From assembly GCF_001984175.1 (NCBI RefSeq), contig NZ_MTQP01000066.1:248001-312000 (forward strand): DNA of 64,000 nt, written 5' to 3'. Origin of the DNA: Saccharothrix sp. ALI-22-I. Its GTDB lineage: Bacteria > Actinomycetota > Actinomycetes > Mycobacteriales > Pseudonocardiaceae. A program made the position numbers and the translations under genes. Under the pieces are notes generated by a model. It did no database searches. It had not been told where the DNA came from and saw nothing but the letters and a program-made list of their open reading frames with translations. Positions 8,459 to 16,132 of this stretch are shown here, in pieces (position 1 is the stretch's first letter; each line of letters begins with the position of its first letter).

Positions 8459-9364
8459 GTGGTCGATCTTCCTGTGCACCCGTCGGCCGGTGAGCTGCTC
8501 GCCGACCTCGCCGACCTCTCTCGCCTCGCCGACCTGGCCGCGGCGCAGGGCGGGATCGCGGCGGAACTGTTGGCCCGGCTCGATGTGCGCGGTTTCGGCG
8601 CGGCCGAGCGGGTGGTGCTGGTGAGCGCGGCGTCGTTGGAGGCCGAACGGCTGGGTGACGTGGCGGTGCGTCCCGAGCACCTGGTGCTGGGTTGGGTGCG
8701 CGCGGCCGAGGAGAGCGGTGCCCGACCACCGGGCGCACCGGGGTTGGACGCCGTGCGCGAGGAGTTGCAGGCGTTGATGGCGGACCGGGCACACGCGCAG
8801 TACGAGCAGCTGCGGCCGATCCTGCGCCCGGACGCCGTGCGGCGGCCTCGGACGATCCTGCTCGCGGGTGTGCCGGGAACCGGCAAGAGCACGTTGGCCG
8901 AAGCCCTCGCCTGGCGGCTCACCGCGCCGGTGTTCTCCATGGACTGGCAACTGGGCGCGCTGGTGCCGTTCGGCGCCCTGCGGTCGGACAACACGCCGCA
9001 CCTGGCGGAGGTGAACCTGACCGCGTCGGTGGCGCGGCAACTGCAACTCGGCCTCGACGTGATCGTGGACGCGACCGGGCACCGTCGGGAGACCCGGCGG
9101 CGGTGGCGATCGGTCACCGAGCGCCTGGGTGGCGTGTTCGTGGGCGTGGAGTGCGTGTGCTCGGACGAGTGGGTGCAGCGCGGTCGGGTCGAGGGCCGGG
9201 CACGCGGGATTCCGGGCTGGCACCCGACGGTGTCGTGGGAACACGTCCTGCGGATGAAGCAGCAGTGGGAGAGCTGGGACGACCCGCGCCTCGTGGTGGA
9301 TTCCGCGATCGAGCCGCCCGAGGTCGGCTTGCGCCGGGTGCTGGACCACTACCGATCTTCGTAG
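8459..9364 (+). CDS. P-loop kinase-like ATPase with a Clp-N-like N-terminal region
   Basis: About 301 residues from GTG 8459 (GGAG at 8451-8454); an upstream TTG at 8369 would add 30 residues of low-complexity sequence and is less likely. The N-terminal third (VVLVSAASLEAERLG, VRPEHLVLGWV) resembles a Clp-N repeat helical module. The C-terminal part has a Walker A (AGVPGTGKSTLAEAL) and a DVIVDATGHRRETRRRW stretch like gluconate-kinase or zeta-toxin-type P-loop kinases. No pathway partner is adjacent; the iron operon ends 114 bp upstream. The kinase activity is a family inference and the substrate is unknown. Confidence 0.65.
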   Translation: MVDLPVHPSAGELLADLADLSRLADLAAAQGGIAAELLARLDVRGFGAAERVVLVSAASLEAERLGDVAVRPEHLVLGWVRAAEESGARPPGAPGLDAVREELQALMADRAHAQYEQLRPILRPDAVRRPRTILLAGVPGTGKSTLAEALAWRLTAPVFSMDWQLGALVPFGALRSDNTPHLAEVNLTASVARQLQLGLDVIVDATGHRRETRRRWRSVTERLGGVFVGVECVCSDEWVQRGRVEGRARGIPGWHPTVSWEHVLRMKQQWESWDDPRLVVDSAIEPPEVGLRRVLDHYRSS

Positions 9365-9667
9365 TCACACACGCGCTTTCGGTGGGGCGGAGTCGACGGT
9401 GGGGGTCGCCGCAAGCGCCTCGCGCACGCCGTCGTGCTCGGGAAGGCCACCTCCGGTCGACGTCCGTGGGCCGCCGTCACCTAACCTGCGGCGGATACGC
9501 GCACCGTGAACCGGGACGTCGGGGTGCCGGCGTCTCGTCGCCGGCTTAAGGTGCTGCGGTGCTGATCGTCGGGGGTGGAGTGGGCGTGGAGTGCCGGCAG
9601 GTGCGGTACCGGGAGCGACCGGCTCGATGACGCCTCGCGCAGTGGTCGTCGCCGGGGGCGGGTGGGC
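9365..9667. other. Intergenic region before the potassium transport genes
   Basis: About 300 bp without a convincing gene. It must hold the promoter of ktrB/trkH. I looked for a c-di-AMP (ydaO-type) riboswitch because this class often precedes Ktr genes, but saw no recognisable conserved core. Confidence 0.4.
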
Positions 9668-11023
9668 GTGAGCACGACGCGTCCCCGGGTCACGGCGGGT
9701 GTCGGGCGTCCGGCACGGCTGATCGTGTTCGGGTTCGGCTGCGCGGTGCTGTTGGGCACGGTGTTGCTGATGCTGCCCATCGCGACCGAGAACGGCACGT
9801 CGCCGGGCGTGGTGACGGCGTTGTTCACCGCCACCTCGGCGGTGTGCGTGACCGGCATGGTCGTGGTGGACACCGCCACGCACTGGTCGACCTACGGCGA
9901 GGTGGTGATCCTCGTCCTGGTCCAGGCCGGTGGGCTGGGCATCATGACGCTGGCCTCGCTGCTCGGGCTGCTCGTCGCCCGCCGCATGGGGTTGCGCATG
10001 CAGTTGACCGCGCAGGCCGAGACCAAGACGCTCGGGTTGGGTGAGGTCCGCGGTGTCGTGCTGCGGGTCATCGCGATCAGTCTGGTGGTCGAGGCGGTGA
10101 CCGCGATCGCGCTGAGCGCGCGGTTCGCCATCGGCTACGACATGCCGTTCGGACGGGCCGTGTACGAAGGGGTGTTCCACGGCGTCTCGGCGTTCAACAA
10201 CTCGGGCTTCGCCCTCTACGCCACGAACATGGTCCCGTATGCCACCGATCCGTGGATCATCGTGCCGATCATGATCGCGATCATCATCGGCGGGCTCGGG
10301 TTCCCGGTGCTGTTCGAGATCGGCCGCCGGCTGCGCGGAAAGCTGCGCCGGTGGTCCCTGCACGCCCGCATCACCCTGCTCACCTACGCCGCGCTGACCG
10401 CGTTCGGCATCATCGCGCTCACCGCGATCGAGTGGTCCAACCCCGCCACCCTCGGCCCGCTGGGCGTGCCCGGCAAGCTGCTGGTCGGGGCGTTCCACGG
10501 GGTCAACCCGCGCAGCGCCGGGTTCAACTCCGTCGACGTCGCCCAGATGTCACCGGCGTCGCTGCTGGTCACGGACTTCCTGATGTTCGTCGGCGGCGGC
10601 AGCGCGAGCACCGCGGGCGGGATCAAGGTGACCACGTTCGCGCTGCTGGCGTTCGTCATCGTCGCCGAGATCCGCGGTGAGCCGAGCGTGCACGTGATGG
10701 GGCGGCGGCTGTCCGCCGAGGTGCAGCGCCAGGCCCTCACGGTGGCGCTGCTCGGCGTCGGCGCGGTCGCCACGTCGACGTTCGTCCTGCTGCTGATCAC
10801 CGATTTCCCGTTGGACCTGGTGCTGTTCGAGGCCACTTCCGCGTTCGGCACGGTCGGCATGTCCACCGGCATCCCGGCCTCTTTCCCGGTCGGCGCACAG
10901 GTGGTACTGGTGGTGCTGATGTTCGTCGGACGGCTCGGCCCGATCACCCTGGGTGCCGCGCTCGCCCTGCGCGAGCGGGCGCGCCGCTACGAACTACCCG
11001 AGGAGCGACCGATCGTTGGCTGA
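9668..11023 (+). CDS. ktrB: Potassium uptake channel subunit, TrkH/KtrB family
   Basis: About 451 residues from GTG 9668 (MSTTRPRV); an upstream GTG at 9575 would only add a non-conserved Arg/Gly-rich leader. The protein is a four-fold pore of M1-P-M2 repeats, and each pore loop shows its filter glycine: TSAVCVTGMV, AFNNSGFAL, NPRSAGFNS and AFGTVGMSTG. Length and pore motifs fit KtrB. Its 3' end overlaps the start of the regulatory RCK subunit gene by 8 bp. Together they form an NAD(P)- or nucleotide-gated K+ (possibly Na+-coupled) uptake system in the membrane. Confidence 0.92.
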   Translation: MSTTRPRVTAGVGRPARLIVFGFGCAVLLGTVLLMLPIATENGTSPGVVTALFTATSAVCVTGMVVVDTATHWSTYGEVVILVLVQAGGLGIMTLASLLGLLVARRMGLRMQLTAQAETKTLGLGEVRGVVLRVIAISLVVEAVTAIALSARFAIGYDMPFGRAVYEGVFHGVSAFNNSGFALYATNMVPYATDPWIIVPIMIAIIIGGLGFPVLFEIGRRLRGKLRRWSLHARITLLTYAALTAFGIIALTAIEWSNPATLGPLGVPGKLLVGAFHGVNPRSAGFNSVDVAQMSPASLLVTDFLMFVGGGSASTAGGIKVTTFALLAFVIVAEIRGEPSVHVMGRRLSAEVQRQALTVALLGVGAVATSTFVLLLITDFPLDLVLFEATSAFGTVGMSTGIPASFPVGAQVVLVVLMFVGRLGPITLGAALALRERARRYELPEERPIVG

Positions 11024-11684
11024 CACCACACCCCGCACCGCCCGTGTCGTGGTCATCGGCCTGGGCCGGTTCGGCGGGTCCCTGGCCCGGGAACTGATCG
11101 CGCACGGCTCGCAGGTGCTGGGCATCGACTCCAGGCCCGCGATCGTGCAGCGCTACGCGGACGACCTGACGCACACCGCCGTGGCGGACACGACCGACGA
11201 GACCGCCTTGCGCCAACTCGGCGTGCCCGACTACCAGCGCGCCGTCGTGGCCATCGGCACGGACCTGGAAGCCAGCATCCTGACCACGGCCCTGCTGGTC
11301 GACTTCGGCGTGCCGAACATCTGGGCCAAGGCCACCAGCCGCCAGCACGGCCGCATCCTCGAACGGATGGGCGCGCACCACGTCGTCCTGCCCGAGCACG
11401 ACATGGGCGAACGCGTGGCCCACCTGGTCACCGGGCGGATGCTGGACTACATCGAGTTCGAGGACGACTACGCGATGGTCAAGACCGTCGCACCCGCACA
11501 AGCCGTCGGCGTCCCGTTGGGCCAGAGCAAGCTGCGCAGCCGCCACGGCGTCACAGTGGTAGCGATCAAACGCCCCGGCGCCGACTTCACCTACGCCGCC
11601 GCCGACACCATCGTCCAACCCGGCGACCTCCTCATCGTGGCAGGCCGCACCAACCAGGTGGAAGCCTTCGCCGCCCTCACCTGA
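11016..11684 (+). CDS. ktrA: Potassium uptake regulatory subunit, TrkA/KtrA family (RCK)
   Basis: A 222-residue cytoplasmic protein with an RCK-N Rossmann domain (VVVIGLGRFGGSLAREL, then GIDSRP closing the second strand) and an RCK-C domain at about residues 140-220 (VGVPLGQSKLRSRHGVTVVA, PGDLLIVAGR). It gates the KtrB pore in response to bound nucleotide. The TTG start at 11016 is chosen because GAGGAG lies 10 bp upstream (11000-11005) and because the conserved region begins straight after it; the frame overlaps ktrB by 8 bp. Confidence 0.9.
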   Translation: MADTTPRTARVVVIGLGRFGGSLARELIAHGSQVLGIDSRPAIVQRYADDLTHTAVADTTDETALRQLGVPDYQRAVVAIGTDLEASILTTALLVDFGVPNIWAKATSRQHGRILERMGAHHVVLPEHDMGERVAHLVTGRMLDYIEFEDDYAMVKTVAPAQAVGVPLGQSKLRSRHGVTVVAIKRPGADFTYAAADTIVQPGDLLIVAGRTNQVEAFAALT

Positions 11685-11723
11685 CTCCCACCGACGGCTA
11701 CCCAACCCATTCCGAAACAACCC

Positions 11724-11818
11724 GGCGTGTCCAACCGTCAGGACACGCGTGTCCAACGCTCAGTACACGCGTGTCCAACGCTCAGAACCCCCGAGTTGAA
11801 CGCTCAGAACACTCCGGG
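11724..11818 (+). repeat. Array of 22-bp intergenic repeats (locus 1)
   Basis: Four degenerate copies at an exact 22-bp spacing (GTGTCCAAC-like cores at 11727, 11749 and 11771, then a GAGTTGAAC variant at 11793). The core is GTGTCCAACGCTCAG followed by an ACACGC-type joint. The same family forms a second array at 43036-43215. There is no unique spacer between copies, so this is not CRISPR. It sits between the ktrA stop and a decayed transporter gene. Confidence 0.8.
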
Positions 11819-11837
11819 GCGACCAACGAGGTAGAAC

Positions 11838-12507
11838 GTGAGGTGGCGTTGTGCCGCCTCGACCCCGCGTGTGACGGCCCGCCGGCGCCCGGCCCGCCTC
11901 GGTGAACGCCCCACCGTCGGCGCACTGATCGCCTCCATCCCGCTGTCCGCGAGCCTGGACGTGCTGCACCTCGGCCAGGTCTACGCCGTGGCGATCGCGT
12001 CCGCCGCGTTGTCGTCGCTCACGGAAGTCGCGGAGAGCGCCCTGGTGCCGCGCGTGGTGGCGGACGAGGACTTGGAGGCGGCGAACTCCCTGCTCTCGGT
12101 GAACTGGGAACTCGCGTACGTCGTCGGACCACCGACGGCCGGGCTCCTGGTGGGCGCGTTCGACACGAGTGCCGCCCTGCTCGTGGACGCGGCCAGGTTT
12201 CGCGGTGATGAGCGCGCTGGCCTTCAGCCTCCCCGCGCTGTCCGTGCAAGCGGACGTCGGCCCCTCCTGGTCCACCGAACGGTCGATGTTCCAGCGCGCC
12301 GTGCCCGACTCCGTGCGTGGCCAGGTGACCGGCGCGCGGACGGCGTTGTGCTCGCTGGGTTTCCCGCTCGGCAGCGCGGCGGGCGGGATGCTGCTGGCCG
12401 GGAGTCCTCTCTCGACCGCCGCGCTGCTGATCGCCGGGGCGCACCTGGTCGTGGCGGTGGTGCCACTGTTCGTATCGATCGCGCGCAGGATGGCGGTTTC
12501 TGGTTGA
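11838..12507 (+). pseudogene. Decayed MFS transporter
   Basis: Two reading frames together give recognisable pieces of a major facilitator protein of the macrolide-efflux type. The first (to about 12200) reads SLTEVAESALVPRVVADEDLEAANSLLSV in spirit of the third to fifth helices and ends at VDAARF. The protein then continues one frame over with AVMSALAFSLPALSV and jumps to MFQRAVPDSVRGQVTGAR and FPLGSAAGGMLL, which in intact relatives lies more than 100 residues later. So there is an N-terminal truncation, a frameshift near 12200 and an internal deletion near 12285. It is unlikely to make a transporter. Confidence 0.75.
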
Positions 12508-12537
12508 CCTCGCCGCCGGCGCGGGTTATCCACGGTT

Positions 12538-13329
12538 GTGAGTGACGACCAGACCGAGCCGGTCCCCGTGGACGACCGGGTGACCCCACCGCCGTCCGAT
12601 GCCGCCCCGGCGAGAGGACGGCGGGCAGGGCTGACGTTGATCGCCGTGTTCCTCGCCGCGCAGCTGGTGATGGTGGCCGCGTCGGTGGTGGTGTTGCTGG
12701 CGTTCGGCGGCTCCGATCCGGCGTTGCTGGAGGACGGTCTGCTGATCGCGTTGCTGGTCGTGCCGACCGCGTTGGGCGCGGTCGTGGCGGTGCTCGGCGT
12801 GGCCCGGCTGGGCGGCGGGCCGAAGGCCGGACGGGCGCGGCGCGAGCTGGCGATCCGTTGGAACGGCCGGGACATCGGCATCGGGTTGGCGTTGGGGGCG
12901 GGCGGGTTGGTGCTCACGCTGCCGGCGGCGGCGTTGTGGGCCGCCTGGGTGGGTGACGAGCAGGCCACCTCGGCGGTCGGTGACGTGTTCGCCGGGCGCG
13001 AGTTGGGCACGACGGCGGCCGTGGTCACGTTCCTCGCGGTGTGGTTGGTCGCGCCGCTCGGTGAGGAAGTGCTGTTCCGGGGCGTGTTGTGGCGCGCGTT
13101 GGAGAACTGGGGCCTGAACCGCTGGGTGGTGTTCGCGGTGACCAGCCTGGCGTTCTCCTTCGCGCACCTCGAACTGCTGCGCACACCCCTGCTGCTGGTG
13201 CTGTCGATCCCGATCGGACTGGCCCGGTTGTTCACCGGCAACCTGCTCGCCAGCGTCGTCGCCCACCAGGTGAACAACTTCCTGCCCGCCGTCGCCCTTC
13301 TCCTCGCCACGACGGGCGCGCTGCCGTGA
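12538..13329 (+). CDS. CPBP-family intramembrane metalloprotease (CAAX/Abi type)
   Basis: A 263-residue protein with about seven membrane helices after a 35-residue acidic/basic tail. The glutamate-protease motifs are intact: GEEVLFRGVLWRAL (EExxxR), SFAHLELLRTPLL (conserved His in the next helix) and HQVNNFLPA (HxxxN). The family includes CAAX prenyl endopeptidases and bacteriocin-immunity proteins; no peptide substrate is encoded nearby. The GTG start at 12538 is 31 bp past the transporter remnant. It converges on the ABC-2 permease gene with only a 7-bp gap. Confidence 0.88.
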   Translation: MSDDQTEPVPVDDRVTPPPSDAAPARGRRAGLTLIAVFLAAQLVMVAASVVVLLAFGGSDPALLEDGLLIALLVVPTALGAVVAVLGVARLGGGPKAGRARRELAIRWNGRDIGIGLALGAGGLVLTLPAAALWAAWVGDEQATSAVGDVFAGRELGTTAAVVTFLAVWLVAPLGEEVLFRGVLWRALENWGLNRWVVFAVTSLAFSFAHLELLRTPLLLVLSIPIGLARLFTGNLLASVVAHQVNNFLPAVALLLATTGALP

Positions 13330-13336
13330 CCGTCAC

Positions 13337-14185
13337 CTATCCGACCCGTTGGAGGGACTTCTCCCGGCGCTGGGCGACACTCGACCCCGACTCGCGGCGG
13401 GCCATCCGGCGCAGCACGATCGGCGCGAGGACCAGACCCAGGACCGCCCACGCGGTGAGCACGCCGACGGTTTCCAGGTGCCGCCACGACTCGCCGATCT
13501 CCACCGCCACCGCCGCGTCCGGCAGCAACGCCGAGCGCATGCCGAGGCCGAGCCAGTAGACCGGGAAGACCTGGGCGACCCACTGCAACCACACCGGCAG
13601 CGACGTGATCGGGTAGAAGACGCCGGAGATCGCGATCATGGCGAGGATCGGCAGGATCAGCAGCCCTTGGCCGCGTGCGCTGGAGAACGCCGAGCCCAGC
13701 ACCGCGCCGATGGGCAGGGCGGCGACCATGCCGAGCGCCAGCACCCACGCCAGGGTCAGCCAGGAGTCGAGGCTGCCGGTCACCAGGCCGGACACGATGA
13801 ACACGCCGGGGACCAGGAAGATGGCCAGGTCCACGATCAGGCCGCCGGCCACGGACACGATCTTGCCGACCAGGTAGCCGAGCATCCCGTTCGGTGTCGC
13901 CTTGGCGCGCAGCAGGGTGCCGTCCTCGCGTTCGGCGGTGAGCAGTTGGCTCATGGTGACCATCGCCATCGCGGCGTTCATGCCGAGGATGCTCGGCAAC
14001 GCGAGGGTGCCGACGGAGAACCCGCTCTGCCCGAACGACACGTCACGCAGGAAGAACGTGACGATCAGCATCAGCACGGGCCAGAACGCGTGGTTCCACA
14101 GGTCCGCGCCGTTGGTGAGCGACTGCCGCAGCTCGATCAGGCCGCGCTTCCAGCCGGCGCGCAACGCGGTCGTGGTCGGGTTCAC
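13337..14185 (-). CDS. ABC-2 type transporter, permease
   Basis: A 282-residue membrane protein with six predicted helices. It has the ABC-2 hallmarks: a cytoplasmic N-terminus (WKRGLIELRQSL), a conserved loop TAEREDGTLLRAKATPNG between helices 2 and 3, and the SGVFYPITSLP turn before the last helices. It starts at GTG 14185, overlapping the ATPase stop by 4 bp, so the pair forms one exporter. Such pairs commonly export drugs, lipids or peptides; the cargo is unknown. The divergent double-HTH regulator upstream of the ATPase probably controls both genes. Confidence 0.9.
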   Translation of the reverse strand: MNPTTTALRAGWKRGLIELRQSLTNGADLWNHAFWPVLMLIVTFFLRDVSFGQSGFSVGTLALPSILGMNAAMAMVTMSQLLTAEREDGTLLRAKATPNGMLGYLVGKIVSVAGGLIVDLAIFLVPGVFIVSGLVTGSLDSWLTLAWVLALGMVAALPIGAVLGSAFSSARGQGLLILPILAMIAISGVFYPITSLPVWLQWVAQVFPVYWLGLGMRSALLPDAAVAVEIGESWRHLETVGVLTAWAVLGLVLAPIVLRRMARRESGSSVAQRREKSLQRVG

Positions 14186-15078
14186 CGGGTCGCTCCTTCC
14201 AACTCGACCCGGCGCACCAGCGACAGGTAGGTGTCCTCCAGCGAGGCCCGCCGGACCTCCAGGTCGGTGATCTCGTCGCCGTACTGGCGGAAGAGGTCGT
14301 GGACGAACTTCGTGGACTCCTTGACCGCCCGCACGTGGTGCTGTCCGGCGTGGGTCCAGCGGACTTCGTCGTCGCCCGCGATCCGCTGCGCCAGTTCGTC
14401 GGCCGTGCCGTCGGCGACGATCCGGCCGCCGTCGAGGACGACGATGCGGTCGGCGAGTTTTTCGGCCTCGTCCAGGTCGTGGGTGGTGAGCAGGATCGTG
14501 GTCTGGTCCTGGCTCGCCAGCCGGTGCACGAGGTCGTGGAACTCGCGCCGGGCGACCGGGTCGAAGCCGGTGGTCGGCTCGTCGAGGAACAGCAACTCGG
14601 GACGGCCGACGATGCCGACCGCGACGTCCAGCCTGCGCCGCTGGCCGCCGGACAACGTCCTGATCTTCTTGTCCGCCTGGGCGGTGAGGCCGACGGCTGC
14701 GACCAGGTCGTCCGGGTCCCACGGTCGTACGACTTGTTCGGTGGCGTAGCAGGAGTAGTAGGTGCCGAGGTGCGCGAGGAGTTCGCGGACCCGCCACTTG
14801 CCGTGGTCACGCCAGGATTGCAGGACGACGCCGACGCGGGCGCGCCAGCGTTCGTCGGCGTGCGCCGGGTCGACGCCGAGCACCGAGACCCGGCCCGCCG
14901 ACCGCATCCGGAAGCCTTCCAGGATCTCGATGGTCGTGGTCTTGCCCGCGCCGTTCGGGCCGAGCAGGGCCAGCACCTCGCCGTGCCGGGCCTGGAACGT
15001 GACGTCGTGCAGGACGTCGGTCGTGCCGTAGCGCATGCGCAGGCCTTCGACGTCGAGCACGACTTGCTCGCTCGTCAT
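14182..15078 (-). CDS. ABC-2 type transporter, ATP-binding protein
   Basis: A 298-residue DrrA/CcmA-type ATPase: Walker A GPNGAGKTTT (residues 40-49), signature LSGGQRRRLDVAVG, Walker B LLFLDEPTTGFDP and the switch histidine in LLTTHDLDEAE. The C-terminal quarter (ITDLEVRRASLEDTYLSL) is the usual tail of drug-export ATPases. The ATG start has GGGGGAGGA just upstream. It works with the overlapping permease gene. Confidence 0.93.
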   Translation of the reverse strand: MTSEQVVLDVEGLRMRYGTTDVLHDVTFQARHGEVLALLGPNGAGKTTTIEILEGFRMRSAGRVSVLGVDPAHADERWRARVGVVLQSWRDHGKWRVRELLAHLGTYYSCYATEQVVRPWDPDDLVAAVGLTAQADKKIRTLSGGQRRRLDVAVGIVGRPELLFLDEPTTGFDPVARREFHDLVHRLASQDQTTILLTTHDLDEAEKLADRIVVLDGGRIVADGTADELAQRIAGDDEVRWTHAGQHHVRAVKESTKFVHDLFRQYGDEITDLEVRRASLEDTYLSLVRRVELEGATR

Positions 15079-15193
15079 TCCTCCCCCTTCGTCTACTGAT
15101 CTTCAGAAGGGAGCGAACGCTACGTTGCGTTTGAAATAGCGACAACGGACTGCCTCACCCTCTCCCACCTTTTACCTGGTAGAAGCTGGCCGA

Positions 15194-15228
15194 TCATTGC
15201 AATGAACCTGCCGACGAACGCAATGTTC
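15194..15228. promoter_or_regulatory. Palindromes between the ABC exporter and its divergent regulator
   Basis: The 12-bp perfect palindrome TCATTGCAATGA occupies 15194-15205 and is followed by a GAAC-N5-GTTC inverted repeat at 15216-15228 that again contains GCAATG. A related GTTGCAC half-site follows near 15239. A further AACGC-N6-GCGTT inverted repeat lies near the ATPase start (about 15115-15130). Position in the 223-bp divergent gap and the repeated GCAAT core suggest binding sites for the regulator at 15302. Confidence 0.5.
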
Positions 15229-15301
15229 CGGGCCGGTTCGTTGCACTGTGCTGATCGTGAATGCACACTGGGCGGACCGACGAGCAGGAGGTGGACCGGC
15301 G

Positions 15302-16123
15302 ATGCCGGGAGGCAGGCTGACCGACGAGGACCGCCGCGATATCGCGTCGGGTCTGACCGACGGCCTCGGGTACGCCGAGATCGCCAGGCGGCTGGACCGG
15401 CCGACGTCCACCATCACCCGCGAGGTGAGCCGCAACGGCGGCGCCCGCGACTACCGCGCCGACCGCGCCCACCAAGCCACCCTCCGACGCGCCCGCCGAC
15501 GCCGGACCGCCACGCCGCACGAGCCCCCGGTCGCCGTCGGCGCGCCCGGACGTGACCCGGTCGCGGTACTCGCGTTCGCGGAGGAGTTCGCCGCGCTGAT
15601 GGTCCGGATGGGACTGCCGCGCATGGCGGCCCGCGTGCTGGCGAGCCTGGTCACCACCGACTCCGGCGCCCTGACCGCCGCCGAACTGGTCGGCAGGCTG
15701 CGGGTCAGCCCCGCGTCGGTGTCCAAGGCCGTCGGCTACCTGGAAGGCCTGGAACTGGTCCGCCGCGAACGCGACGCCCGGCGACGGGAGCGGTACTTCA
15801 TCGACGACGGGATGTGGCTGCGGACGTGGCTGACCAGTGCCCGGACGAACGCGATGCTGGCCGACACCGCCCAACGCGGCGTCGCCGTCTTCGACCCGGC
15901 CACACCCGCCGGTGCCCGCCTGGACCACATGCGCCGCTTCTTCGCGCAACTGAGCGACGACATGTCCGGCGCGGGCACGGCCACCGGCGACGTGGTGACC
16001 GTGCTCGACGCACTGGTCCGCGCCGTCACCCCCGACACCGCGAACCGGCTCGCCACCGAACTGGGCTGGCCACCGGACCGCGTCGCCGCCGCGCTCTTCG
16101 ACGCCGGCCAACTCGTCCGATAG
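15302..16123 (+). CDS. Double helix-turn-helix regulator (HTH_38 plus MarR/GbsR-like)
   Basis: A 273-residue DNA-binding protein. The first 45 residues form an HTH like that of IS30-type transposases (GYAEIARRLDRPTSTITREV); a basic linker follows, and then from about residue 80 a GbsR/MarR-type winged helix (LRVSPASVSKAVGYLEGLELVRRE) with a helical dimerisation tail. ATG 15302 is preferred over upstream starts because AGGAGG lies at 15286-15291. It is transcribed away from the ABC-2 exporter, and palindromes fill the shared gap, so it most likely regulates the exporter and itself. Confidence 0.82.
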   Translation: MPGGRLTDEDRRDIASGLTDGLGYAEIARRLDRPTSTITREVSRNGGARDYRADRAHQATLRRARRRRTATPHEPPVAVGAPGRDPVAVLAFAEEFAALMVRMGLPRMAARVLASLVTTDSGALTAAELVGRLRVSPASVSKAVGYLEGLELVRRERDARRRERYFIDDGMWLRTWLTSARTNAMLADTAQRGVAVFDPATPAGARLDHMRRFFAQLSDDMSGAGTATGDVVTVLDALVRAVTPDTANRLATELGWPPDRVAAALFDAGQLVR

Positions 16124-16132
16124 CCAGGTCGC

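Noticed and set aside
9365-9667. c-di-AMP (ydaO-type) riboswitch before ktrB
   Set aside because: No conserved core or pairing pattern seen; only a plain intergenic region.
11724-11818. Possible CRISPR array
   Set aside because: The copies follow each other directly at 22-bp steps without unique spacers, and no cas gene is present. The same holds for 43036-43215.
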